Shown here: positions 1 to 10,365 of the stretch, in pieces
Layout: each line of letters opens with the position of its first letter
How positions within the stretch are numbered: position 1 is the stretch's first letter
Assembly (NCBI GenBank): GCA_902788575.1
Contig: CADAKY010000005.1
Coordinates: 62,001 to 126,000, forward strand
Origin: an uncultured bacterium
GTDB taxonomy: Bacteria; Cyanobacteriota; Vampirovibrionia; Gastranaerophilales; Gastranaerophilaceae
DNA length: 64,000 nt
Direction of reading: 5' to 3'
Notes under the pieces: model-generated
Database searches by the model: none
Told to the model about the DNA's origin: nothing
The model's input: the letters and a program-made list of their open reading frames with translations, nothing else
Made by a program: the position numbers and the translations under genes

Positions 1-1
1 T

Positions 2-322
2 ACACCGTTAATCCAGTTTGCAAAACAAGAAAAACAAGCGAATGCACGACCGGAGATTGTCGGAACCGTTCAAAATTTTGACGAATACGATACTGTTTTT
101 ATAGGATATCCAAACTGGTGGGGAGATATGCCTATGCCGGTTTATACTTTTAAAGAAAGCTATGACTTTAGCAACAAGAAAGTTTACACTTTCTGTACAC
201 ACGAAGGCAGCGGCGGAGTCCATAAAGAAGATTTTGCAATCTATGGGCACACAGCTCAGAACGATAAAATCGAATCCGAAAAAAAAGTAGACGAATGGCT
301 TCATAAACTAGGAGTTTTATGA
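2..322 (+). CDS. Flavodoxin-like protein, C-terminal part (5' end outside window)
   Basis: An open frame runs in from the left edge, so the start codon and the N-terminal FMN phosphate-binding loop lie outside the window. The visible 106 residues carry the flavodoxin-fold signatures FDEYDTVFIGYPNWWGDMP and a later TFCTHEGSG segment, which in flavodoxins line the isoalloxazine ring. Flavodoxins of this short type carry electrons in the cytoplasm; the partner is unknown. Its stop overlaps the start of the next gene (ATGA), so the two are probably translationally coupled. The family is clear; the exact subfamily (flavodoxin_4-like) is a guess. Confidence 0.8.
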   Translation, partial: TPLIQFAKQEKQANARPEIVGTVQNFDEYDTVFIGYPNWWGDMPMPVYTFKESYDFSNKKVYTFCTHEGSGGVHKEDFAIYGHTAQNDKIESEKKVDEWLHKLGVL

Positions 323-1281
323 AAAAAATGCTTGTTATAAGACTTGGGGCAATAGGAGATGTTGTTTTTACAACAATTATTCCTTATGCAGTAAAGCTTA
401 TGTATCCGGATTGCGAAATACATTACTTAGTACCTAACGGTATTCATAAATTGTTAGAAAGCAACCCTAGCATTGATAAAGTTTTCACTTGGGAAAGAAG
501 TAAAAGAAAATCTCTAAAATACCTTATTTCTGTCGCAAGACAACTGAGAAGAGAGAAATATGATGCTATTTTTAACTTAAACAATACCCTCAGATGCTTC
601 CTGCTTTCTGCTTTTGCTATGCCTAAAAAAATCATATCAAAACAATCTACCGGAGGACATTGGGTTGATGATGCTTTTTTTGCGGCGAAAAAAGTTTTCC
701 CAAAACTGGAAAAACCGAACAGACTATTTCTTTCGGTTAAACCTGAAGCTGCAAACAAAATAAAAGAAGACATCTGCAACTTTCCGAGACCATATATAAT
801 GATAGCCCCCGGAGGAGATACAAGTAAAAACCGGGCCGGCAGAAGCTGGAATATTAATTCCTGGAAAGAATTATCACAGATGATAATAAAAGAATATGGA
901 GGAACTGTTATTGTATGCGGAAGCGACAGCGAAAAAGAATTGCATTCTGCTCTGGAAGGTAATGGTATTGTCGTATTATCCGGCAAATACGATTTGGCTG
1001 AAAGCAGTGCATTACTATCAATGGCTGATTTAATGATTTCCGGTGATACCGGTCCGCTGCACATAGCAGCTGCACACAATGTTAAAACTCTTGCACTTTT
1101 GGGTTCAACCTCACCCGAAAAGATTCGTCCCTATGGAGAAAACGGACATTGGATAAGTTCAGATTTTGAGTGTAAATACTGCTGGAAAAAGAAATGTAAA
1201 TACGTTCAAGAAGGCGAAACACCTTGCATGAACAGCCTAAAAGCCAGTAATGTAATGGAAAAAATAAAAAAAATACTCTGA
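319..1281 (+). CDS. Glycosyltransferase family 9 (ADP-heptose:LPS heptosyltransferase-like)
   Basis: A 320-residue protein with the GT9 pattern: N-terminal MLVIRLGAIGDVVFTTIIP (acceptor-side Rossmann domain), APGG near residue 170 followed by RSWNINSWKEL, and SGDTGPLHIAAA about residue 236, the donor-binding motif of heptosyltransferases. The C-terminal part has a cysteine cluster (CKYCWKKKCK, then TPCM), seen in some GT9 members. The family adds heptose to the LPS inner core on the cytoplasmic face of the inner membrane, so an outer membrane with LPS or a related glycolipid is implied. It overlaps the flavodoxin stop by four bases. The sugar used cannot be read from the sequence. Confidence 0.85.
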   Translation: MKKMLVIRLGAIGDVVFTTIIPYAVKLMYPDCEIHYLVPNGIHKLLESNPSIDKVFTWERSKRKSLKYLISVARQLRREKYDAIFNLNNTLRCFLLSAFAMPKKIISKQSTGGHWVDDAFFAAKKVFPKLEKPNRLFLSVKPEAANKIKEDICNFPRPYIMIAPGGDTSKNRAGRSWNINSWKELSQMIIKEYGGTVIVCGSDSEKELHSALEGNGIVVLSGKYDLAESSALLSMADLMISGDTGPLHIAAAHNVKTLALLGSTSPEKIRPYGENGHWISSDFECKYCWKKKCKYVQEGETPCMNSLKASNVMEKIKKIL

Positions 1282-1306
1282 TAATTTTGTGATAGAATTA
1301 ACTTAT

Positions 1307-1393
1307 GGAGAGGTGTCCGAGTGGTTTAAGGTGGCGGCCTCGAAAACCGCTGTAGGGGAAACTCTACCGAGGGTTCAAATCCCTCCCTCTCCG
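1307..1393 (+). tRNA. tRNA-Ser (anticodon CGA)
   Basis: The acceptor GGAGAGG pairs with CCTCTCC, discriminator G. The anticodon loop CTCGAAA gives CGA, reading UCG. The long variable arm (TGTAGGGGAAACTCTACC) is the class II arm expected of serine tRNA, and the T-loop GTTCAAATC is intact. CCA is not encoded. A T5 run follows directly. An open frame spanning this tRNA is spurious. Confidence 0.95.
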
Positions 1394-1498
1394 TTTTTAA
1401 TTGAGAAATATTTGTTGCGTGTAAACACACTCTGCAAACTCATACCGACTTATTACACAAGAATTACACAAAGGATAAATTTTAATAAAATTTGCAAC

Positions 1499-1525
1499 AA
1501 AAAAGCAAGGTGTAAAACCCTTGCT
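1499..1525 (-). terminator. Intrinsic terminator of the tRNA-Val gene
   Basis: Read on the minus strand, AGCAAGG and CCTTGCT form a 7-bp stem around a short loop and are followed by six T residues. It sits about 20 bases after the 3' end of tRNA-Val. Confidence 0.7.
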
Positions 1526-1545
1526 ATTATTGTCTTTTAATATGG

Positions 1546-1618
1546 TGGGCGTTAGAAGACTCGAACTTCTGACCCTCTCCTTGTAAGGGAGACGCTCTAC
1601 CAACTGAGCTAAACGCCC
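1546..1618 (-). tRNA. tRNA-Val (anticodon TAC)
   Basis: On the minus strand GGGCGTT pairs with AACGCCC, discriminator A. The anticodon loop is CTTACAA (anticodon TAC, reading GUA). D-loop AGCTCAGTTGGTAGAGC and T-loop GTTCGAGTC are canonical. CCA is not encoded. Confidence 0.95.
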
Positions 1619-1763
1619 TTATGCTCTCGGCAAGACTTATCATATATTAAACAAATTCTGTTGTCAAACATTTTATTAAAATCTATTATTATAATATAAC
1701 TAGCGTATTTATTTTTATTCTTACTTTGTATAAAATTTATTATAATAAGAAAGGAGTTTTATA

Positions 1764-3164
1764 ATGGAAATTAAGGTTGCAGAAAATGTTAAATCTTTGA
1801 ACACTGACATTCTTGTTATCAGTATGTTTGAAGGAGAACAAACATCAAGTGATTTAGTAAATGAATACGCTATAGGTCAAGATAATTTTAAAGGTAAATT
1901 CTCTGAAACATACCTTTTGCAAACATACGGCAAAGAACCGTATAAAAAAATTCTTGTTTTAGGCTTGGGAAAAAAGGAAGAACTTTGTCCGAACAAATTC
2001 AGAGAAGCAGTTGTAAAAGCTGTAAAAAAATGTATGCAAATGGAAGCAAAAACAGTTTCATTCGCTTTTGAAGGCATAGAATTTGATTATGCAGAACAAT
2101 TTACAATCGGCGCATTTATTGCCGATTACAGATTTGATAAGTACAAATCCGAAAAGAAAGATAACAAAATCACAAAAATTTATATACAAGCTTCCGAAGA
2201 TGGAGTAAAAAAAGGTGAAAAAATCGCTGCAGCTATGACATTTGCAAGAAACCTCGCAAACGAGCCTGCTCAATTTGCAACACCGACGGAACTTGCAAAC
2301 ATTGCAACAGATTTTAATTTAGAAACAAAAATTTACGATGCAGAAGAATGTGAAAAAATGGGCATGGGTGCTTTTGTTGCAGTTGCACGCGGAAGTGCTA
2401 AACCGCCGAAATTTATCCACATGAAATACACTTGTGATAATCCTAAAAAAAGAATTGCAATTATCGGAAAAGGTCTTTGTTTTGATTCAGGCGGACTTGA
2501 TTTAAAACCGGCATCTTCTATGCTTACAATGCGCGATGACATGTCAGGTGCTGCGGCAGTTTTGGGTGTTATGAGTATTATAAAAGAATTTTCACCGCAA
2601 GTTGAAGTCCACGGTATCATTGCCGCTTGTGAAAATATGCCGGGATGTGACGCATATAAACCGGGAGATATTTTAACAGCTAAAAACGGTAAAACAATCG
2701 AAGTCGATAATACAGATGCAGAAGGAAGATTAACACTTGCGGACGCACTATGTTACGCCTGCGAATTAGGTGTTGATGAAGTTATTGACATTGCAACACT
2801 TACCGGCGCTTGTATGGTTGCACTCGGGTCAAATGCAGCAGGCATTATGGGAAATAATGAAGAACTTGTTCACAATCTTATTGAAACAGGTAAACGCAAT
2901 GGCGAGAAAATGTGGCAATTGCCAATGTGGGATGAATATTTCGACAGCTTAAAATCCGAAATTGCAGACATGAAAAATACCGGCTCCCGCTGGGGCGGTG
3001 CTTCTGCCGCAGGCAAATTCCTCGAAAAATTTGTAAAGGATGTAAAATGGGCGCACATTGATATTGCAGGTGTTGCATTTTTGGAAAAACCGCAAAAAGA
3101 ATTTATCTCCGGCGCAACCGGAGCAGGTGTCAGAACCCTGTTAAATTATATTCTTGAACAATAA
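1764..3164 (+). CDS. pepA: Leucyl aminopeptidase (M17 family)
   Basis: A 466-residue cytosolic aminopeptidase that removes N-terminal residues from peptides using two metal ions. The C-terminal catalytic half carries the M17 metal and lysine motif (IGKGLCFDSGGLDLK) and the signature NTDAEGRL at residues 316-323, with DDMSGAAAV between them. The N-terminal domain is divergent, as usual for M17. It is somewhat shorter than E. coli PepA (503). A good Shine-Dalgarno (AAAGGAG) lies seven bases before the ATG. It is transcribed alone, with a terminator after the stop. In some bacteria PepA also binds DNA; nothing here speaks to that. Confidence 0.95.
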   Translation: MEIKVAENVKSLNTDILVISMFEGEQTSSDLVNEYAIGQDNFKGKFSETYLLQTYGKEPYKKILVLGLGKKEELCPNKFREAVVKAVKKCMQMEAKTVSFAFEGIEFDYAEQFTIGAFIADYRFDKYKSEKKDNKITKIYIQASEDGVKKGEKIAAAMTFARNLANEPAQFATPTELANIATDFNLETKIYDAEECEKMGMGAFVAVARGSAKPPKFIHMKYTCDNPKKRIAIIGKGLCFDSGGLDLKPASSMLTMRDDMSGAAAVLGVMSIIKEFSPQVEVHGIIAACENMPGCDAYKPGDILTAKNGKTIEVDNTDAEGRLTLADALCYACELGVDEVIDIATLTGACMVALGSNAAGIMGNNEELVHNLIETGKRNGEKMWQLPMWDEYFDSLKSEIADMKNTGSRWGGASAAGKFLEKFVKDVKWAHIDIAGVAFLEKPQKEFISGATGAGVRTLLNYILEQ

Positions 3165-3183
3165 AATATTATTTTTAAAACAT

Positions 3184-3220
3184 AAACCGTACTGATATAG
3201 ATTATTCAGTGCGGTTTTTT
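3184..3220 (+). terminator. Intrinsic terminator after pepA
   Basis: AAACCGTACTG pairs with CAGTGCGGTTT (one G-T pair) and a run of T follows. Confidence 0.8.
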
Positions 3221-3250
3221 ATTAATCAAAAATTATGTTAAAATTTTATT

Positions 3251-3475
3251 ATGCTTGATATAGATACAGGAGAACAAACAGAAGCACTTTATCGCATGGT
3301 AGAGATTTCCGGCGGGAAACGGATAGAAAAATTTCATACCACTGATATAAACCATGCGCTTAAATTTCAGCGTTGGTATGTAAAACGGTACAGACGCGGA
3401 TTATACATGGAAATTATTCCAAAGAAAAAAATTTATGACCCGAAAAATAAAAAAGTGGGGTACAATTTTGAATAA
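3251..3475 (+). CDS. Small basic protein of unknown function, coupled to a Y-family polymerase
   Basis: A 74-residue protein, rich in lysine, arginine and aromatic residues (FQRWYVKRYRRGLY), which I do not recognise. Its stop overlaps the probable TTG start of the downstream polymerase (TTGAATAA), so the two are likely translated together. Y-family polymerases often have accessory genes (umuD, imuA), but this protein has no Ser-Lys UmuD peptidase signature and no RecA-like motif, so it is neither. A nucleic-acid-binding accessory role is only a guess from charge and position. No convincing ribosome-binding site precedes the ATG; the real start could differ by a few codons. Confidence 0.6.
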   Translation: MLDIDTGEQTEALYRMVEISGGKRIEKFHTTDINHALKFQRWYVKRYRRGLYMEIIPKKKIYDPKNKKVGYNFE

Positions 3476-4691
3476 TCAAAAATACATAGCATTAATAGAT
3501 TGCGATAGCTTTTTTGTATCCTGCGAACGAAAACTTAATCCCGAGTTTAAGGGTCTTGCCATAAGTGTTGTATCCGGCGAAAGGGGTTGTGTAATTGCTC
3601 GCTCTAAAGAGGCAAAAGCATTAGGCATTCCTATGGGAATCCCTCTGTTTCAGGCTGTTGAGAAATTTCCTGAATGTTTTTATATCCCTGCAAATCACTA
3701 CGCTTATACAAAAATATCAAAACAGGTAATGTCGATTCTAAAATCATATAGTCCAAACGTACAGGTATATTCCATTGATGAAGCTTTTGTTGATTTTACC
3801 GGACTTACAAAATTATATAAAAAAAATTATTATGAACTGGCAAAAGAAATTCAGCAAAAAATTTCTGATGAAGTTGATATTCCTGTGACAATAGGAGTAA
3901 GCACATCAAAAACTCTTGCAAAGCTTGCTTCTGATATGGCAAAAAATTCAAACGACAGAATATTACTTGCAGGAAATAAAACAAGGTTAAAACTGATAAA
4001 AAACTCTGAGATTCAAGATGTTTGGGGAATAGGAAGACGACTTGGGTTAAAACTTAGAGGATACGGAATAAAAACAGCATTTGATTTTACACAAAAAGAT
4101 GACAATTGGGTAAAAAGTCATTTTGGCAAAAACGGACTGGCAACAAAAACGGAACTTCTCGGAACAATGACTTCACCTATTTCAAATAAAATTGAACTTC
4201 CAAAGTCTATAAGTGACACTAAATCTTTTCTTGAATTTTCATCCGATTTGGATTTTCTGAAAAACGAATTGCAAATTCATATTCATTCGTGCTGCAAACG
4301 CCTGAGAAAAATTGACTGCAAATGTAATTCAGTAGGTGTCATCTTAAAAACAAAAGATTTCAGAACTTTTTTTGAAAAAGTAAATTTAGAATCCGGCGAA
4401 AATTTTGAATTTGAAATTTCAAAAACTGCATTTAAAATTCTTGAAAAAATTTATTCTCCTCAAATCCTTTATCGCAGTATCGGTATTGTTTTGGAGGATT
4501 TTAACCCTATACAGGAAACACAATTAAGCCTTTTTGGAGAAGAGCCAGAAAAACATCAAAGAGAAAATTTAGGGAAAGCACTCGACAAACTGGAGGCGAA
4601 ATTCGGCAGAAATATTGTAAGAACCGGTTTTACTAATAAAGAAGTACCTTTCAAACAAGGTTTTTTAACAACTCCACAAGATATAAATTAA
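3468..4691 (+). CDS. Y-family translesion DNA polymerase (DinB/UmuC type)
   Basis: A protein of about 407 residues. IALIDCDSFFVSCE at the N-terminus gives the first catalytic aspartate (D11), and YSIDEAFVDF gives the D104-E105 pair; both are required for nucleotide addition. VTIGVSTSKTLAKLASDMAK and WGIGRRLGLKLRGYGI (helix-hairpin-helix) complete the palm and thumb; a little-finger domain follows. Near the C-terminus QLSLFG is a textbook beta-clamp-binding peptide. I prefer the TTG start because it directly precedes the conserved NQKYIALIDCD and overlaps the upstream stop; an in-frame ATG at 3435 would add 11 unconserved residues. No SOS box was recognised. The length and signature fit UmuC-like enzymes about as well as Pol IV. 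Confidence 0.9.
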   Translation: MNNQKYIALIDCDSFFVSCERKLNPEFKGLAISVVSGERGCVIARSKEAKALGIPMGIPLFQAVEKFPECFYIPANHYAYTKISKQVMSILKSYSPNVQVYSIDEAFVDFTGLTKLYKKNYYELAKEIQQKISDEVDIPVTIGVSTSKTLAKLASDMAKNSNDRILLAGNKTRLKLIKNSEIQDVWGIGRRLGLKLRGYGIKTAFDFTQKDDNWVKSHFGKNGLATKTELLGTMTSPISNKIELPKSISDTKSFLEFSSDLDFLKNELQIHIHSCCKRLRKIDCKCNSVGVILKTKDFRTFFEKVNLESGENFEFEISKTAFKILEKIYSPQILYRSIGIVLEDFNPIQETQLSLFGEEPEKHQRENLGKALDKLEAKFGRNIVRTGFTNKEVPFKQGFLTTPQDIN

Positions 4692-4746
4692 AACATCAAT
4701 TTGGTGATATGATAGATTTAGATAAATTAACAATAGGAGAGCATAA

Positions 4747-6048
4747 ATGAAAGTTACTGTTATAGGAACAGGTTATGTAGGACTTGTTGCAGGTGCATGT
4801 TTTGCAGATATGGGAAACGACGTTATCTGCATAGATAATAACAAAGAAAAAATCAAACAATTGGAAAACGGTATTATTCCGATTTATGAACCCGGGTTGG
4901 ATGAACTTGTAAAATCAAATGTATTAGATAACCGTTTAAAATTTTCGACAGACATTGATTTTGCTGTCAAAAATTCACAAGTGTGTTTTATCGCTGTCGG
5001 TACTCCGCAAGGTGAAGACGGCTCAGCTGATTTACAATATGTTATGGCGGTAGCGGAATCTATTGCAAAATCTATGAATGAATACAAAGTTATCGTTGAT
5101 AAATCAACAGTGCCTGTAGGTACAGCAGAAAAAGTTACAGAAATAATAAAGAAAAATACAAATTATGACTTTGATGTGGTTTCAAATCCGGAATTCTTAA
5201 AACAAGGTAACGCAGTAGATGACTTTTTATATCCGGATAGAGTTGTAATCGGTTCAAATTCAGAAAGAGCAACACAGATTATGCAAGAGCTTTATTCCCC
5301 ATTCTTCAGAACAGGAAACAGAATTGTTGTAATGGATGTTAAATCTGCTGAAATGACAAAATATGCGGCAAATTCATTTTTAGCAACAAAAATTTCATTT
5401 ATGAATGAAATCGCAAATCTCTGTGAAAAAGTCGGTGCAAATGCTGAAATGGTTCGTGTTGGAATGTCTACTGATTCAAGAATCGGTAACAAATTCTTAT
5501 TCCCCGGTCTTGGATATGGCGGAAGCTGTTTTCCAAAAGACGTAAAAGCTCTTATTAAAACCGGAAACGAATACGGAATAAATATGAGTATTATTAAATG
5601 CGCAGACGATGCTAATAAAAAACAAAGAAAACTATTTATAGAAAAAATTACTGAAAAATTCGGCAACAATTTAAGCGGTAAAACTTTTGCAGTTTGGGGT
5701 TTGGCATTTAAGCCGAAAACCAATGATATGAGAGAAGCACCTGCAATTACGATTATTAATGCCCTTTTAGAAATGGGGGCAAAAATCAAAGCTTGCGATC
5801 CAAAGGCTGTAGAATCCGCTAAATTTATATTTGGTAACAAAATCGAATATTATGAAAAATCTTATGATACTTTAGAAGATGTTGATGCAATGCTTTTATT
5901 AACAGAATGGAACGAATTTAGACGTCCTGATTTTGAAAGAATGAAATCATTAATGAAAACACCTGTTATTTTTGACGGAAGAAATCAATATGATTCAAAC
6001 AGAATGACAGAAAAAGGTTTTGAATACTATTGCATAGGTAAAAGGTAA
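4747..6048 (+). CDS. ugd: UDP-glucose 6-dehydrogenase
   Basis: A 433-residue NAD-dependent enzyme that oxidises UDP-glucose to UDP-glucuronate for envelope polysaccharides. The N-terminal Rossmann motif is VIGTGYVGLVAGACFA. The catalytic cysteine is C261 in GLGYGGSCFPKD. VDKSTVPVGT and NPEFLKQGNAVDDF are family motifs, and a second Rossmann-like domain with WGLAFKPKTNDMREAPA binds the sugar nucleotide. Shine-Dalgarno AGGAG lies six bases before the ATG. A small mannose-phosphate-type cupin lies convergently just downstream, which fits a nucleotide-sugar neighbourhood. Confidence 0.95.
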   Translation: MKVTVIGTGYVGLVAGACFADMGNDVICIDNNKEKIKQLENGIIPIYEPGLDELVKSNVLDNRLKFSTDIDFAVKNSQVCFIAVGTPQGEDGSADLQYVMAVAESIAKSMNEYKVIVDKSTVPVGTAEKVTEIIKKNTNYDFDVVSNPEFLKQGNAVDDFLYPDRVVIGSNSERATQIMQELYSPFFRTGNRIVVMDVKSAEMTKYAANSFLATKISFMNEIANLCEKVGANAEMVRVGMSTDSRIGNKFLFPGLGYGGSCFPKDVKALIKTGNEYGINMSIIKCADDANKKQRKLFIEKITEKFGNNLSGKTFAVWGLAFKPKTNDMREAPAITIINALLEMGAKIKACDPKAVESAKFIFGNKIEYYEKSYDTLEDVDAMLLLTEWNEFRRPDFERMKSLMKTPVIFDGRNQYDSNRMTEKGFEYYCIGKR

Positions 6049-6088
6049 ATATAATAATCGGTGAAACTTTATATAAAAAAAACAGCCA

Positions 6089-6448
6089 TTAAACTCTTCC
6101 GTAAATATCAGAATAGCGTATAATATCATCTTCGGATAACAAATCGCCGTTTTGTATTTCCAAAATTTTTAAAGGCAAGTTTGTTGCATTTTGCAGAGAA
6201 TGAATTTCTTTTACCTTTATATCAACATGTTCTCCCTCTTTAAGAACAAACTCTTTTCCCCCGAGGAGAACATTGGCAATACCGCTTAATACAACCCAAT
6301 GTTCACTTCTGTGGTTATGTGACTGTACAGAAAGCCTTTGAGCAGGATTTACTTCAATCGTTTTTACCAAATACCCTTCTCCAATCTCCAATACAGTATA
6401 ACTCCCCCAAGGTCGAATACTTTCTTTTTTATCGACAAACCCGCTCAT
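6089..6448 (-). CDS. Stand-alone type II mannose-6-phosphate isomerase-like cupin
   Basis: A 119-residue cupin starting MSGFVDKKESIRPWGSY. It closely resembles the C-terminal cupin domain of the bifunctional ManC elsewhere in this window: both contain LSVQSHNHRSEHWVVL, with the QSHNHRSEHW metal-binding motif, and both end in SEDDIIRY..(I/C)YGRV. Alone it could isomerise mannose-6-phosphate and fructose-6-phosphate, or act as a sugar-binding module. The chosen ATG has a strong GGAGG seven bases upstream; a longer open frame adds 11 unconserved residues. It lies 40 bases from ugd, convergently. Confidence 0.85.
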   Translation of the reverse strand: MSGFVDKKESIRPWGSYTVLEIGEGYLVKTIEVNPAQRLSVQSHNHRSEHWVVLSGIANVLLGGKEFVLKEGEHVDIKVKEIHSLQNATNLPLKILEIQNGDLLSEDDIIRYSDIYGRV

Positions 6449-6498
6449 AAATCCTCCGTTTTTCTCGGGAAATTCACGCAACTATTCTTTTTTAAGAA

Positions 6499-6780
6499 TT
6501 ATTTAAATATTATAAAACCTGAATCTTCTGCTCTCTGGTGTGTCGGGAGTTCGCCTTCTTTTTGTATGTCTTCTTTAACTCTCCACCATTTACTTTTTTT
6601 GACTTTTTGTTCAGTTTTCTTTTCCTGTTCAATTGCCTGAGGGGTTGTTTCATAAATATTATTTAAGCTTGGACTGCCTGTTTGCATTCCAAACGGATTG
6701 TTATTCGGAAACAAATTGTCAGCCTGAGCCATTCCAGCCGTAAAACTGATTAATAATAAAGCTGTAAGTATTCTCATCAT
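6499..6780 (-). CDS. Small exported protein of unknown function
   Basis: A 93-residue protein starting MMRILTALLLISFTAGMAQA, a classical Sec signal peptide with an AQA|DN cleavage site, followed by an Asn/Pro-rich region (NLFPNNNPFG) and a basic tail with KSKWWRVKED. The tail resembles that of another exported protein in this window (THWWKKKKSK near 38180). AAAGGAG six to twelve bases before ATGATG fixes the start; a longer frame would lack a ribosome-binding site. An extended -10 promoter lies just upstream. Function unknown. Confidence 0.7.
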   Translation of the reverse strand: MMRILTALLLISFTAGMAQADNLFPNNNPFGMQTGSPSLNNIYETTPQAIEQEKKTEQKVKKSKWWRVKEDIQKEGELPTHQRAEDSGFIIFK

Positions 6781-6799
6781 ATATTCTCCTTTTTTATAT

Positions 6800-6808
6800 A
6801 TTATACCA
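6800..6808 (-). promoter_or_regulatory. Extended -10 promoter of the small exported protein gene
   Basis: The minus strand reads TGGTATAAT, a TGn-extended -10 element, about 20 bases before the start codon. The -35 region has no good match to TTGACA, as is common with extended -10 promoters. Confidence 0.55.
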
Positions 6809-6849
6809 GATTTTCTTAACATTTTGTAATATTGTTAAGCATTTTCAAA

Positions 6850-6915
<66 letters not shown>

Positions 6916-6933
6916 GAAAATCACATTTACTCC

Positions 6934-6960
6934 TAAAGTTTTAAAAAATCATGCCGATAT
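6934..6960 (+). promoter_or_regulatory. Sigma-28 (FliA-type) promoter
   Basis: TAAAGTTT, an 11-base spacer, then GCCGATAT. The enterobacterial FliA consensus is TAAAGTTT-N11-GCCGATAA, so 15 of 16 bases match at exact spacing. Transcription should start near 6968, about 40 bases before the ATG of the downstream gene. Confidence 0.85.
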
Positions 6961-7008
6961 ATAAATTGAACGTTTTGGCATTCAGGAATTAAAGAAAGGA
7001 GTAATAAG

Positions 7009-8289
7009 ATGGACATAAGACAAATGTTGAATGGTACAGCCGCAGGGCAAATTGCCTTAAATTTGGATAAGCAGGATGAAGCCGGTTCTGACGGTAAAAT
7101 TACAAAAAATATATGGGAGCGTTTTTGGAGTTCTCATGGCGGTGATGCTTACAAAGGCAGAAATGAAAATGTCGGTGATGATGGTGTTAGTGTGGAAACA
7201 GCCATTCAATTGATTATGACACGTATTGCCAATGCAGCCAGAAAAACAGGAGAAAATGTAAATGCACTTGGTCAAAAATGGTTTAATGATATAGAAGGAC
7301 ACGAGTATCTTAAATACGGAGAAGAAACCTCAGGAGCTTCACAAAGCTCCGGCAGTACATCCGCTCAAGGAACTTCGTCTTCCGGAGAAACCAAACAAAC
7401 CGGCGGTTCCGAAAAAAGTACGGGGCAGAAAACTACAGGCAGCGGAAAATATTCAACAGAAAGTATTAAGGTAAATGTTAAACCAAAATATATGTCTGCA
7501 GAATCAAAAAAGATTATTGCAGGTCAAAAGGAAGGAGTAAAACTTAGAGAAAGTTTAAGACAAGGTAAAACGCAAGGACTTAATAAATACAACATTTCTA
7601 TGGCTATGGATAATAGTATAAATTTTGGAGCGAATTCTTTAAAACAGGCAAAAATTGTATTTGAATTGCTTAAAGCAAGGATAGAAAATGTTTTATTTGA
7701 TGTTTCTGAAAAATATAATCAAGCTATATTAAAAATTAAGGATCCAGGCTACACTTGGGAAAAAATAGTAAGCAGATGTACAAAACAAGGCAAGTTTGAT
7801 TATAAAGAACTTAATACGATATTGCATGGACTTGTTGCGATTGTAAGAAATGGAGAGCGCAACATTGTAACAAATAATGATGCAGAAAAAATTTCATTCA
7901 ATAAGGATGTTTCCAAAATACAATCTCATCTTGATAAAGCAAATGAATTGCTTGTAGATATTGCTAACAATCCCTCAAAAGCAAGAAAAAGAGTGCATAG
8001 TACAGAACATACTACAACACATGTCGCAATTCTGCAAGACGGTAGAAAAATAAGAGTAGAATATGACAATAAAGGTGAAATTGAAGAAATTGGAATTTCT
8101 TTTGATACAAAGAATGATACAAATGCAGATACCTTCCATGATGATGAAGTTACTTATAAAAAAAATTATGGTATTGATGTTCTATTAGGATGGGAAAATG
8201 GTGAACCATTGATTCATAACATTGAAAAATACAATACTTGGAACGAACTGGTCAGGATTGCAGAAAGTATATTCGGCAAGTCTTCATAG
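7009..8289 (+). CDS. Unknown protein under sigma-28 control
   Basis: A 426-residue protein with no recognised domain and no signal peptide. The N-terminal 100 residues contain a weak EF-hand-like stretch (DEAGSDGKITKNIW). Residues about 108-150 form a low-complexity Ser/Gly/Thr linker. The rest looks globular or helical, ending in a more acidic, beta-rich stretch with THVAILQDGRKIRVEYD. AAGGAG precedes the ATG by about seven bases. It stands alone between a sigma-28 promoter and a strong terminator, so it is expressed with flagellar or late-motility genes or with another FliA-dependent set. Function unknown; the promoter is the best clue. Confidence 0.8.
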   Translation: MDIRQMLNGTAAGQIALNLDKQDEAGSDGKITKNIWERFWSSHGGDAYKGRNENVGDDGVSVETAIQLIMTRIANAARKTGENVNALGQKWFNDIEGHEYLKYGEETSGASQSSGSTSAQGTSSSGETKQTGGSEKSTGQKTTGSGKYSTESIKVNVKPKYMSAESKKIIAGQKEGVKLRESLRQGKTQGLNKYNISMAMDNSINFGANSLKQAKIVFELLKARIENVLFDVSEKYNQAILKIKDPGYTWEKIVSRCTKQGKFDYKELNTILHGLVAIVRNGERNIVTNNDAEKISFNKDVSKIQSHLDKANELLVDIANNPSKARKRVHSTEHTTTHVAILQDGRKIRVEYDNKGEIEEIGISFDTKNDTNADTFHDDEVTYKKNYGIDVLLGWENGEPLIHNIEKYNTWNELVRIAESIFGKSS

Positions 8290-8310
8290 TTAATTACATA
8301 AATAAAAGAC

Positions 8311-8342
8311 AAAATGGGCGGACTTAAAAGTCCGCCCATTTT
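8311..8342. terminator. Bidirectional terminator between two convergent genes
   Basis: A perfect 15-base inverted repeat (AAAATGGGCGGACTT and its complement) flanked by A and T runs serves both the sigma-28-controlled gene and pyrG. Confidence 0.9.
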
Positions 8343-8354
8343 GACATACTGTTT

Positions 8355-10272
<1,918 letters not shown>

Positions 10273-10365
10273 AATTTCCTACTCCAATAAATTCATTTTA
10301 TCATAAAAATTTTCTTCTGTGAAAGTAGACTTTTCCCATGAAAACAAAACATCATTCAAAAATAA

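Noticed and set aside
444..1079. Long minus-strand open frame within the GT9 gene
   Set aside because: It lies wholly inside a well-supported gene and its composition is that of an antisense shadow.
1289..1540. Open frame across tRNA-Ser
   Set aside because: It reads straight through the tRNA gene; the tRNA structure is complete and the peptide has no independent support.
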